A DNA stretch of 64,000 nucleotides, from contig CAVZCC010000006.1 of the NCBI GenBank assembly GCA_963773765.1, positions 1-64,000 of the forward strand, read 5' to 3'. The notes under the pieces are model-generated. The model was not told the DNA's origin, ran no database searches, and saw only the letters and a list, made by a program, of their open reading frames with translations. Each line of letters begins with the position of its first letter. The stretch's first letter is position 1. Source of the stretch: CAVZCC01 sp963773765 (GTDB lineage Bacteria; Actinomycetota; Acidimicrobiia; Acidimicrobiales; Microtrichaceae). Below are positions 55,813 through 64,000 of the stretch, in pieces. A program made the translations under genes and the position numbers.

Positions 55813-58123
55813 ATGCCACCGCCACTGCAGCGAAGCGACCTGCTGGCCGACAACGGCCTCACCGGACGGGCGTTCTGCCACGCCTATGGCGACCTGGTGG
55901 AGGCCTGGCTGTGCGAGATCTTCGACGAGGCCACCGCGGGTGAGCCGGACCCCGGCGTGGCGCTGGTCGCGGTCGGCGGACAGGGCCGCCAGGAGCTGGC
56001 CCCCCAGTCGGACCTGGACCTGCTGCTCCTGGTGGGCAAGGGCGCCGACGGCACGGCATCGGCCGTGGCCGAGAAGCTCTGGTACCCCATCTGGGACACC
56101 GGCCTGAAGCTGGGCCACGCGGTGCGGTCCGTCCGCGACACGCTCACGCTGGCCGCCGAGGACCTGGAGACCGCCACGTCGCTGCTGTCGGTCCGCCACC
56201 TGGCCGGCGACCGGTCGTTGTCCGACGAGCTGGCCGAGAAGGCCAAGGTCAACTGGCGCAAGAAGGGGCGCAGGTGGCTGGAGGAACTGGCCCGCGCCGT
56301 GGAGATCCGCCACGAGTCCGCGGGTGAGGTGGCGTTCCAGCTGGAGCCGGACCTGAAGGAGGGCTGGGGCGGGCTGCGCGACGTGCACGCCCTGGGCTGG
56401 GCCCGTGCCGCCGGCGCCGATGTGGACGCCCGGCTGCTCGCCGACCTGCAGCGCGACCACGACACCCTGTTGGAGGTCCGCATCGAGCTGCACCGCGCCG
56501 ACGTCCAAGCCCGGCGACCGGCTGCTGCTCCAGGACCAGGACGCGGTGGCGACCCGGCTGGGCGACGTGGACGCCGACGCCCTCATGGCGCGGGTGGCAG
56601 CGGCCGGCCGCACCATCGCGTGGGCCAGCGACGAGAGCTGGCACGAGATCAAGCTGGGCCTGAACGGGGCCTTCTTCGGGCGGTTCCGCAAGGAGCGCCG
56701 CCTGGAGGGCGACCTGGTGCTGCGCGATGCCCGGGTCTGCCTGGCCGACGAGTCCCTGCCCGTCACCGACCCCGTCACCGTGCTGCGGGTGGCGGTGGCC
56801 GCGGCCCGCCAACGCACCCGCATCGGGCTGGAGACCCTGGCCCGGCTGGAGGCCGCGCCGGCCATGCCGGAACCGTGGCCCGAGGACGCCCGCCGCCTGT
56901 TCTGTGACCTGATGCTCACCGGCCCGGCGGCCGTCGCGGTGGTGGAGACCCTGGACCAGTGGGGGTTGTGGGTCCGACTCCTGCCGGAGTGGGCCCCCAA
57001 CCAGAGCCGGCCCCAGCGCAACGCCTACCACCACTTCACCGTGGACCGTCACCTGCTGGAGTGCGCGTCGGAGGCGGCCGGCCTGGGCCACCGCACCCCG
57101 CGCCCGGACCTGCTGGTGATGGCGGCGCTGCTGCACGACGTGGGCAAGGGCTACCCCGGCGACCACAGCGAGGTGGGGGAGGACCTGGCCCGCACCATCG
57201 CCCGCCGCATGGGCTTCGGCGAGGAGGACGTGGCCACCATCGCCTCCGGCGTGCGGCACCACCTGCTGCTGCCCGACGTGGCCACCCGGCGGGACCTGGA
57301 CGACCCGGCCACCATCGAGTTCGTGGCCCGGGAGGTGCAGACCACCGACCGGTTGGCGCTGCTGCGGACCCTGACCGAGGCCGATTCCATCGCCACCGGG
57401 CCCACCGCGTGGGGACCGTGGAAGGCACAGCTGGTGGAGCAGCTCGCCAACCGGACCGCCCACCTGCTCAACGGCGGCCGGGTGGAGGACGTGGTCCAGG
57501 AGACGTTCCCCACCGATGCCCAGCGCGAGCTGCTGGCCGCCCGGGAGCTGCGGGTGATCGCGGACGACGAGGCGATCACGGTGGTGTGCCCCGACCGGCC
57601 GGGCGTGTTCTTCCGGGTGGCCGGGGCGCTGGCGCTGCACGGACTGGACGTGACCGAGGCGGTCATCCACTCCGAGGGCGGCATGGCGCTGGACGAGTTC
57701 CGGGTCCGGGCCGGCGCGTCCGGCATGGTGCCGTGGGACAAGGTCTCCCGCGACGTGGCCCGGGTGCTGGAGGGCCGCCTGGCGCTCCAGGCCCGGTTGG
57801 CCGAGCGGGAGCGGAGCCACCGCCGACGCCACCGGCCCGGCCTGAACCAGCTCAGCCAGCTGGTCCGCTTCGACAACGACGCCAGCAACGACGCCACGGT
57901 GCTGGAGGTCGTGGGCCCGGACAGCATGGGGCTGCTGTACCGCCTCACCCGGGCCATGTCGGACCTGTTCCTGGACGTGCGCACGGCCAAGATCCACACC
58001 ATGGGCGTGGACGTGGTCGACACCTTCTACGTGGTCGACGCCGAGGGATCCAAGGTGCTCGACGCCGACCACCAGGAGGAGATCCGCCGGGCCCTGCTCC
58101 ACGCCCTGGACCCCGGCGGCTGA
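55813..58123 (+). CDS. glnD: GlnD, PII (uridylyl/adenylyl) transferase (one frameshift)
   Basis: The product of about 769 residues has a nucleotidyltransferase domain (GGQGRQELAPQSDLDLLLL near residue 55), a helical linker, an HD domain for removal of the modification (LLHDVGKGYPGDHSE near residue 440) and two C-terminal ACT domains (VVCPDRPGVFFRVAGAL and VVGPDSMGLLYRLTRAM). The frame breaks at 56500, where IELHRA is followed by one extra base and then TSKPGDRLLLQDQDAVA. The gene completes an amt-glnK-glnD module. Confidence 0.95.
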
Positions 58124-58127
58124 CCGG

Positions 58128-58133
58128 TAGCTT
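58128..58133 (+). promoter_or_regulatory. Leaderless -10 box of NUDIX gene
   Basis: TAGCTT ends 7 bases before the GTG at 58141, so the gene need not depend on the glnD transcript. Confidence 0.55.
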
Positions 58134-58140
58134 CTGCGGG

Positions 58141-58864
58141 GTGACCGACGAGGCGGACCGGACCGGGGATGACGAGGGTGGGGACCGGCCGGGGGTGACC
58201 GAGACCGACCTGGTGCGCTGGAGCGAGTCGCTGGCCGGCATCGCCCGCACCGGGCTGGCCTTCTCCCAGAACCTGTACGAGCGGGAGCGCTACGAGGAGG
58301 TCCTGCACGTCGCGGCGGAGATCCGCGCCGCGGGCGGCCGGGCCCACCCCGGCGGCACCGTGGTGTCCACCGTCCAGGAGTGGCTCGGCATCGTGGAGGA
58401 CGGGGTGCCGGGGTACGTCACCCCCAAGGTCGCCGTCGGCGCGGTGGTGGGCAACGACGACGGTGAGATCCTCCTGCTGCAGCGCAGCGACTCCGGCATC
58501 TGGCTGTACCCCACGGGCTGGGCCGACATCGGCTACTCGCCCAGCGAGGTGGCGGTGAAGGAGGTGAAGGAGGAGACCGGCATCGACGTGGAGGTGGTCC
58601 GGCTGCTCGGGGTGTTCGACGGGCTCCGCCTGGGCTTCACCCGCATCCCGCTCTACTCGCTGGTGTTCCTGTGCCGGGCCGTGGGCGGCCGAGCTGGAGG
58701 GGCACCCGCTCGAGACGCTCGACGTCGGCTGGTTCCGTCCCGACGACCTGCCCCACCCCACCGCCGGGGTGGAGCACTGGGGCCCGCACGCCTTCGCCGC
58801 CCTCCGGGGCGAGGACGTGGACGTGCTCTACGACGTCCCCCGCGACGACGTCTGGGACGAGTAG
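58141..58864 (+). CDS. NUDIX hydrolase with N-terminal helical domain (one frameshift)
   Basis: The protein of about 240 residues has an N-terminal helical region (RWSESLAGIARTGLAFSQNLYERERYEEVLHVAAEI) seen in a NUDIX subgroup. The NUDIX box follows around residue 135 (GWADIGYSPSEVAVKEVKEETGIDVE; the REVxEExG core is KEVKEETG). The frame breaks at 58689-58690, where AVGG is followed by an extra base and then ELEGHPLETLDVGWF. The substrate is probably a nucleoside-diphosphate derivative. Confidence 0.88.
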
Positions 58865-58893
58865 CCGGCAGCCGCCCGGCGCGGGCCCGGCGG

Positions 58894-59760
58894 CTACTGC
58901 TCCCGCAGGAAGCGCTCGACCTCTTCGACCAGGTCGTCCGCGGACTGCACGGCGCTGCGGTCGGCGTCGTGCTGCTCCTCCAGGCGCTGGACGTACTCCT
59001 CGGTGCCCTCGTCGTCGCCGACCAGCTCGCTGATCTGGCGCTCGTAGCTGACCGAGGCGATCTCCAGCACGGTCGTCGGAGCGGTCGTGCCGAGGAGCGT
59101 GAGCGTCCGTTCCACCAGCGCCAGGGCCGCCTTGGGGGAGGGGGCGGAGGGGACGTAGGCGGGCACGGCGGCCCACAGCGACGCGGAGTCGATCCCCGCG
59201 GCGCGGCACTCGGCGTGCAGCACGCCGACGATGCCGGTCGGCCCCTCGTAGGCGGACGGCTCCAGGCCGAGCTGCTCCATGACGTCCTCGTCGTAGGCGT
59301 TGCCGAACACCGCCGTGGGCCGGGTGTGGGCCACGTCGGCCAGCAGCGCCCCCAGGGTCAGCACCAGCCCGCAGTCGAGCGCGGTGGCCACCTCCAGCAC
59401 CTGGGCGCAGAAGGTGCGCCACTTCAGCTGCGGCTCCACCCCCCGCATCAGCACGACGCCCCCGGTGCCGGTGGGCTGGGCCCAGCCGAACTCGTCCGCG
59501 GGCCAGTCGATGACCCGGTGCAGCGTCTCGTCCATGCGCACCAGCGGTCGCGTGCTGGTGAAGTCGTAGAACTCCTCGGGGTCGATGGAGGCGAAGGTGG
59601 TGGCCTCCCAGCTCTCCCACAGGTGCTCCACCGCGGTGGTGGCGGCGTCCCCGGCGTCGTTCCAGCCCTCGAACGCGACCACCAGGGCGGGGCGGCCCGT
59701 TGACCGGTCGTGCTCCCCGGCGGGAGGGCTCGGCCGGCGGATCCAGGTCAGGTGCGCCAT
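58894..59760 (-). CDS. PAC2 family protein (proteasome assembly chaperone-like)
   Basis: The 288-aa protein has the PAC2 core: LVVAFEGWNDAGDAATTAVEHL, FYDFTSTRP, GVEPQLKWRTFCAQVL, LGALLADVAHTRP and VPAYVPSAPSPKAALALVE. Relatives in actinobacteria are common and of unknown function; their eukaryotic counterparts help to assemble proteasomes. A TACCGT box (59768-59773) ends 7 bases before the ATG. Confidence 0.9.
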   Translation of the reverse strand: MAHLTWIRRPSPPAGEHDRSTGRPALVVAFEGWNDAGDAATTAVEHLWESWEATTFASIDPEEFYDFTSTRPLVRMDETLHRVIDWPADEFGWAQPTGTGGVVLMRGVEPQLKWRTFCAQVLEVATALDCGLVLTLGALLADVAHTRPTAVFGNAYDEDVMEQLGLEPSAYEGPTGIVGVLHAECRAAGIDSASLWAAVPAYVPSAPSPKAALALVERTLTLLGTTAPTTVLEIASVSYERQISELVGDDEGTEEYVQRLEEQHDADRSAVQSADDLVEEVERFLREQ

Positions 59761-59767
59761 CGGTCCA

Positions 59768-59824
59768 ACGGTATCGCCGGCCACGCCCGGTCCCACCGGG
59801 GCGGTCACCGGCGCGGGCTACCCT
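59768..59824. promoter_or_regulatory. Divergent leaderless promoters of PAC2 and GNAT genes
   Basis: TACCGT (minus, 59768-59773) ends 7 bases before the PAC2 ATG and TACCCT (plus, 59819-59824) ends 7 bases before the GNAT ATG at 59832. The two start codons are 71 bases apart. Confidence 0.6.
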
Positions 59825-59831
59825 CCAGCGC

Positions 59832-60266
59832 ATGCAGGTCGAGGAGTGCACCGAGGTGACCGAGGAGCTGGTGGCGGCCATGGCCCGGCTCATCCCCCAG
59901 CTGTCGTCGTCGTCACCGCCCCCCGGGGCGGAGGCCCTGGACGCCATCGTCGGGTCCGACGCCTGCCACCTGCTCCTGGCCCGCGACGACGACGGCACCA
60001 TCCTGGGCTCCATGACCCTGGTGGTGTTCCCCATCCCGACCGGCATCCGGGCCTGGATCGAGGACGTCGTGGTGGACGGCGACGCCCGGGGCCGGGGGGT
60101 GGGGGCGGCCCTCAACCGGGCGGCCCTGGACCGGGCCCGTGACCTGGGCGCCCGGACGGTGGACCTCACCTCCCGGCCCAGCCGGGAGGCGGCCAACCGC
60201 CTCTACCGGCGGCTGGGGTTCGTGGCCCGGGAGACCAACGTCTACCGCTGGTCGCCCGAGGCCTGA
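59832..60266 (+). CDS. GNAT family N-acetyltransferase
   Basis: The 144-aa protein carries the acetyl-CoA binding signature DVVVDGDARGRGVGAALNRAAL and a C-terminal GFVARETNVYRW element. It transfers an acetyl group to an unknown amine. Its end overlaps the convergent LLM gene by 25 bases. Confidence 0.9.
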   Translation: MQVEECTEVTEELVAAMARLIPQLSSSSPPPGAEALDAIVGSDACHLLLARDDDGTILGSMTLVVFPIPTGIRAWIEDVVVDGDARGRGVGAALNRAALDRARDLGARTVDLTSRPSREAANRLYRRLGFVARETNVYRWSPEA

Positions 60267-61279
60267 CCGGGCCCGTGGAGGCCCGCGACGACCTCGGCCA
60301 GGTGCTCGGGGTCGGGGGCCCGGTTGTTGACCAGGCTGACCGAGTCCGAGATGCCGGCCAGGCGGGCCCGCACCTTGGCCGCGACCTGGTGGGGCTCGCC
60401 GACCACGGCGATGGCCTCGATCAGCTCGTCGTCGATCAGGTCGCCCATCCGGTCCCAGCGCCCGTCCCGGGCCAGGGCCCGGAGCCGGGGGTGGAGGTCG
60501 CCGTAGCCGTGGAGCTCGAACACGGGCAGGTAGGCGGGGGTGGTGCCGTAGAACGCCAGCTGGGCCCGGACCGCCTCCCGGCTCCGGGCCATCTGCTCCT
60601 CGTCCCGGCCGGTGACGACGATGGTCACGCACACCACCTCCAGGTCCTGCGGGTCGCGTCCGGCGCGGACCGCGCCCCGGGCCAGGGCCGGCAGCGTGAG
60701 CTCCTGCAGCGACCGGCGTGAGTTGACCGGGTGGACCAGGAGCCCGTCGGCGACCTCGCCCGCCACCTCGGTCATGCGGGGACCGAACCCGCCCAGCAGG
60801 ATCCGGGGCGGGCCGTGGGGGTTGGGGCCGGGGTCGAAGGCGGGGACCATGCGGGTGTGGGTGTAGAACTCGCCGTCGAAGTCCAGCGGCGTGCCGTGCT
60901 GCCAGGTGTCCCAGATGGCGCGGATGCCCAGGACCAGTTCCCGCATCCGGTCCACCGGGCGTGACCACGGCATGGAGAAGCGTTGCTCGATGTGGGGCCG
61001 GATCTGGGACCCCAGGCCCAGCGTGAACCGGCCCCCGGTGACGGTCTGGAGGTCCCAGCCCACGTTGGCCAGCGTCATGGGCGTGCGGGCGAAGGCGATG
61101 GCCAGGGCCGTGCCCAGCTGGATCCGGTCGGTGTGCTCGGCCGCCACCGCCAGCGGGATGAACGGGTCGTGCTTGGCCTCGAACGAGAACGCCCGGTCGT
61201 ACCCCAGGCCCTCCAGCGTCCGGTAGATCGACCGGGCCTCGGTCAGGTCCTCGGTCGGGACGGTCATGGAGACGTGCAT
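60242..61279 (-). CDS. LLM-class F420-dependent oxidoreductase
   Basis: The 345-aa protein has the luciferase-like TIM barrel: LGYDRAFSFEAKHDPFIPLAVAAEHTDRIQLGTAL, TLANVGWDLQTVTGGRFTLGLG and PPRILLGGFGPRMTEVAGEVADGLLVHPV. This group, common in F420-producing actinobacteria, uses reduced F420 or FMN. The substrate is unknown. The cofactor is inferred from the family. Confidence 0.9.
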   Translation of the reverse strand: MHVSMTVPTEDLTEARSIYRTLEGLGYDRAFSFEAKHDPFIPLAVAAEHTDRIQLGTALAIAFARTPMTLANVGWDLQTVTGGRFTLGLGSQIRPHIEQRFSMPWSRPVDRMRELVLGIRAIWDTWQHGTPLDFDGEFYTHTRMVPAFDPGPNPHGPPRILLGGFGPRMTEVAGEVADGLLVHPVNSRRSLQELTLPALARGAVRAGRDPQDLEVVCVTIVVTGRDEEQMARSREAVRAQLAFYGTTPAYLPVFELHGYGDLHPRLRALARDGRWDRMGDLIDDELIEAIAVVGEPHQVAAKVRARLAGISDSVSLVNNRAPDPEHLAEVVAGLHGPGQASGDQR

Positions 61280-61431
61280 CGGGCCAGACCACCGGCACGC
61301 CCGGCCGGTGTCAAGTGCGCCCCGGCCCGGTCCGGGGCCCTCCCGGCGCGACCGCGGTGTAACCCGACCGGGTCCGAAATGGTCGGGCCCCCCGGGCGCC
61401 GGTGGCCGTCGCGTGCGCCCTCAAGGAACCC

Positions 61432-61437
61432 TAATCT
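61432..61437 (+). promoter_or_regulatory. Leaderless -10 box of the acyltransferase gene
   Basis: TAATCT ends 6 bases before the ATG at 61444. A 7-bp inverted repeat, CCCGACC and GGTCGGG (61363-61369 and 61381-61387), lies upstream. Confidence 0.6.
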
Positions 61438-61443
61438 GCGTCC

Positions 61444-62253
61444 ATGACCGATCCGCAGGCCGCCCCGGCCGGCGACGCGACGCCGTCCGCCCCCCGTCCC
61501 AAGCCCCGCCTGTCCGACTCGTTGTGGTCCATGTGGTCCTGGTTCGTGTTCGGCGTGTGCGCCCTGCTCTGGCTGCCCCTCATGGCCATCGTGCTGGTGG
61601 TCACCCTGCCGTTCGACAAGGGTCGCTACTGGACCGGGTACCTGTTCCGCCGCATCCCGGTGGTGCAGCAGAAGCTCAGCCCCCTCTGGAACTTCCGGGT
61701 CACCGGTGACCTGCCGCCGGACCCGCGCCATCCCTACGTGGTGGTGGCCAACCACGAGTCGTTCGCGGACATCCTGCTGATCAGCCACATCCCGTGGGAG
61801 ATGAAGTGGCTGTCCAAGAAGGAGAACTTCAACATCCCGGTGGCGGGCTGGCTCATGTACATGGCCGGCGACGTCAAGCTCTACCGGGGCGACAAGAACA
61901 GCTCGGCCAAGGCCATGGAGCAGTGCAAGGTGTGGCTGGGCCGCAAGGTGTCGGTCATGATCTTCCCGGAGGGCACCCGGGCCGCCGACGGCAACCTGGG
62001 GCAGTTCAAGGACGGCGCGTTCCGCCTGGCCATCGAGACGCAGCTCCCGATCCTGCCGCTGGCCGTGTCCGGCACCAAGGAGGCGCTGGCCAACAAGCAC
62101 TGGCGCTTCGGCCGGGCAGAGGCCGAGTGCCACGTGATGGACCCGATCGACACCACGGGCATGACCATGGACGACATGCCTGCGTTGCGGGACCGGGTGC
62201 GGGACCTGATCCAGGCCCAGGTGACCGAGCTCAAGGCCAAGCAGGCCGTCTGA
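61444..62253 (+). CDS. PlsC-type 1-acyl-glycerol-3-phosphate acyltransferase
   Basis: The 269-aa membrane enzyme has one or two N-terminal helices and the acyltransferase motifs NHESFADI (the NHxxxxD catalytic box), YRGDKNSSAKAM, and FPEGTRAADG. It adds a second acyl chain to lysophosphatidic acid during phospholipid synthesis. The specific acyl donor is unknown. Confidence 0.92.
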   Translation: MTDPQAAPAGDATPSAPRPKPRLSDSLWSMWSWFVFGVCALLWLPLMAIVLVVTLPFDKGRYWTGYLFRRIPVVQQKLSPLWNFRVTGDLPPDPRHPYVVVANHESFADILLISHIPWEMKWLSKKENFNIPVAGWLMYMAGDVKLYRGDKNSSAKAMEQCKVWLGRKVSVMIFPEGTRAADGNLGQFKDGAFRLAIETQLPILPLAVSGTKEALANKHWRFGRAEAECHVMDPIDTTGMTMDDMPALRDRVRDLIQAQVTELKAKQAV

Positions 62254-62328
62254 GCCACCCGGGCCCCGGACCGGTCCGTCCGGAGCGCACCGCGGTGCGC
62301 GAGCGTGGCGGGGACCCTGGAGGACACC

Positions 62329-62961
62329 ATGGCCCTGAAGCTCTACCCCGACGTTCCCGAGCGGCGGAACTCGCGCATCGTCCGCGACGCCGTGATCGTG
62401 GCCATGCTGTTGTTCCTGGCCTGGATGGGGGTGTGGGTCTACCAGCGGGTGGACAGCATCAAGGTGGTCGCCACCGGGGTCACCAGCGCGGGCGAGTCCG
62501 TCCAGGGGGGCTTCACCAGCGTGGCCGACGCCGTGGGTGGGATCCCCGTGGTGGGTGACCGCCTGTCCGACGCCCTGAGCGCCTCCGGGGACGCGACCGG
62601 GGGCAACGTGGCGGCCCTGGGCCAGGAGGGTGAGGACGCCATCCACCGCACCGCGCTGCTGGTGGGCGTGCTGACCTTCCTCATCCCGGCGCTGCTGCTG
62701 CTCGGGCTCACCCTGCCGGACCGGATCCGGGGCATCCGCCAGATGGCGGAGGCGGGTCGGTTGTTCGCGTGGGACGGGACCCCGGAGCGGGAACGCCTGC
62801 TGGCCATGCGGGCCGCGTTCGGGCTTCCCGTGGACCACCTGCTGGAGTTCAGCGACGACCCGATCGGCGACCTGGTGTCCGGGCGCCACGACCGGCTCCT
62901 GGACGCGCTCTACGCCGAGTCCGGGCTGCTGGCCCCCGCGGGGTCCGTCCCACGTCGGTGA
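62329..62961 (+). CDS. Membrane protein of unknown function
   Basis: The 210-aa protein has two membrane helices (about residues 20-42 and 104-126) flanking a 60-residue extracytoplasmic loop rich in Gly, Ser, Val and Asp. A soluble C-terminal part follows (LTLPDRIRGIRQMAEAGRLF, LLAMRAAFGLPVDHLLEFSDDPIGDL). ATG 62329 is preceded by GGAGGACACC; an in-frame GTG eight codons upstream is less likely. No family was recognised. Confidence 0.75.
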   Translation: MALKLYPDVPERRNSRIVRDAVIVAMLLFLAWMGVWVYQRVDSIKVVATGVTSAGESVQGGFTSVADAVGGIPVVGDRLSDALSASGDATGGNVAALGQEGEDAIHRTALLVGVLTFLIPALLLLGLTLPDRIRGIRQMAEAGRLFAWDGTPERERLLAMRAAFGLPVDHLLEFSDDPIGDLVSGRHDRLLDALYAESGLLAPAGSVPRR

Positions 62962-62964
62962 TCG

Positions 62965-64000
62965 TCAGGCCGGGGCGATGCGGCTCACGCCGCCGTCCAG
63001 GCTGAGCACGTACAGCTCCCCGTCGGGACCGCGGCCGAAGGAGGCCACCGACGCCACGTCCAGGTCCAGGTCGGCCCGGTCCACCGTGTCGGGGCCCTCG
63101 ACCCGGATGGCCCGCACCCCGGAGGCGCAGTAGTCACCGAACAGGTACGCGCCCTGCAGTGCGGGGATGGCGCTGCCCCGGTACACGTACCCGCCGGTGA
63201 CCGAGCACCCGTCGTCGTGGGTGTACGTGAACACCGGGTCGGTGAAGGGCCCGGCGCTGGCGTCGCCGTCGGCGGGATCGGCGTCGTCGAACTCGGTGGT
63301 CCCCTCGAACAGGTCCCAGCCCAGGTTGGCGCCCCGGCCGGTGCCGTCCGCGGCGCGCAGCACGTCGACCTCCTCGACCTCGTCCTGGCCCACGTCGCCG
63401 ATCCAGAGGTCGCCGGTGGCGGGGTCGAAGCTGATGCGCCACGGGTTGCGCAGCCCCGTGGCCCAGATCTCGGGCTCGCCTCCGCCGTCCACGAAGGGGT
63501 TGTCGGCCGGGGCCAGGTCCGGTCCGGCCGGGTCCAGCCGCAGGATCTTGCCCAGGAGGGTGGACCGGTCCTGGGCCCGCCCGTCCGGGTCGTCGGCCGC
63601 GCCGCCGTCGCCGAAGCCGGCGTAGAGCATGCCGTCGGGACCGAACGCCAGGCTGCCGCCGTTGTGGTTGGCGAAGGGTTGGTCGATCCCCAGCAGGTTG
63701 CGCCGGCGGTCGGGGTCGGCGCGGAGGGAGCCGTCACCGCCCGCCAACGGGAACTCGTCGATCCGGGAGTTGCCGTCGCCGGCCTCGGTGTAGCTCACGT
63801 ACAGCCGGTCGCCGTCGGGGGACACGGCGATGCCCAGCAGGCCCCGCTCGGACTCGGTGCTGCCCACCAGGTCGGTGATGTCCAGCACGGGATCGTCGGC
63901 CAGGCGGAACCCGTCGCCGTCGGCCACGGCCTCCTGCACGGTGCCGCCCCGCCCCGCGATGAGCAGCGACGTGCTGCCGGCGCGGCTGGTGAGGTCGATC
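62965..64000 (-). CDS. PQQ-type aldose sugar dehydrogenase, N-terminus beyond the window
   Basis: The beta-propeller protein (at least 345 residues) matches soluble glucose/sorbosone dehydrogenases: GLLGIAVSPDGDRLYVSYT, NHNGGSLAFGPDGMLYAGFGDGG, GLRNPWRISFDPATGDLWIGDVGQDEVEEVDV and the HDDGCSVTGGYVYRG region. The frame is open to base 64000, so the start, probably with a signal peptide, lies outside. Its cofactor is assumed to be PQQ, with calcium bound at acidic loops. Confidence 0.9.
   Translation of the reverse strand, partial: IDLTSRAGSTSLLIAGRGGTVQEAVADGDGFRLADDPVLDITDLVGSTESERGLLGIAVSPDGDRLYVSYTEAGDGNSRIDEFPLAGGDGSLRADPDRRRNLLGIDQPFANHNGGSLAFGPDGMLYAGFGDGGAADDPDGRAQDRSTLLGKILRLDPAGPDLAPADNPFVDGGGEPEIWATGLRNPWRISFDPATGDLWIGDVGQDEVEEVDVLRAADGTGRGANLGWDLFEGTTEFDDADPADGDASAGPFTDPVFTYTHDDGCSVTGGYVYRGSAIPALQGAYLFGDYCASGVRAIRVEGPDTVDRADLDLDVASVASFGRGPDGELYVLSLDGGVSRIAPA

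Overview
The window is about 70% GC or higher, gene-dense and almost free of long gaps: no stretch over 300 bases lacks a gene. Gene content (wax-ester synthase/DGAT, F420-type LLM oxidoreductase and PPOX fold proteins, HemQ, a dihydropteroate-synthase-like gene beside a GpgS-like glucosyltransferase, LytR_C, a KdpDE system, CIRCE-controlled groEL without groES) points to a high-GC Actinomycetota chromosome, perhaps Acidimicrobiia. That placement is inference. I saw no phage, IS element, CRISPR array, tRNA or rRNA.

Layout: 0-10.6 kb holds a WS/DGAT acyltransferase, acylphosphatase, exported proteins, a DUF4389 membrane protein, a flavodoxin fusion, a serine hydrolase, a saccharopine-dehydrogenase-like reductase and a phosphoesterase. 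10.7-22.3 kb holds endonuclease V, a PCMT/erythromycin-esterase fusion, an acyl-CoA-dehydrogenase-like flavoenzyme, small membrane proteins, a carotenoid-desaturase-like oxidoreductase, an MBL hydrolase, two SRPBCC proteins and an SPFH protein. 22.4-31.4 kb is a complete potassium-uptake operon: DUF4118 protein, 76-aa acidic membrane peptide, kdpF, A, B, C, D, E. 31.4-40.9 kb combines envelope proteins with trehalose and glucosylglycerate-type metabolism (otsB, otsA, glycerate kinase, DHPS-like, gpgS-like). 40.9-48.6 kb has an FAD oxidoreductase, groEL, a TauE exporter, and fdhD-fdhF. 48.7-53.9 kb has an S4 protein, hemQ, DUF2993, an acyl-CoA synthetase and small proteins. 53.9-58.9 kb is a nitrogen module (amt, glnK, glnD) followed by a NUDIX gene. 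58.9-64 kb has PAC2, GNAT, LLM oxidoreductase, PlsC acyltransferase and a PQQ-type sugar dehydrogenase cut by the window edge.

Two global signals stand out. First, about 27 single-base insertions break otherwise perfect genes (DUF4389, kdpA, groEL, glnD, fdhD, fdhF and others). All but one doubtful case shift the frame the same way, each can be repaired by removing one C or G at a CG step, and 17 of them lie within 2.5 kb of fdhD-fdhF. Systematic base-calling or assembly error is the simplest reading, but the clustering and uniformity deserve a check. Second, at least 21 genes have a TANNNT box ending 6-8 bases before the start codon and mostly no Shine-Dalgarno sequence, which indicates widespread leaderless transcription and helps fix start codons.

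I found no convincing wholly new multi-gene system. The best biological leads are the extended kdp operon with an 11-bp-period direct repeat, the paired CIRCE palindromes, the perfect palindromic operator near the FAD oxidoreductase, the four-box GlnR-like site before amt, and the DHPS-like/glycerate kinase/GpgS/Ots cluster.
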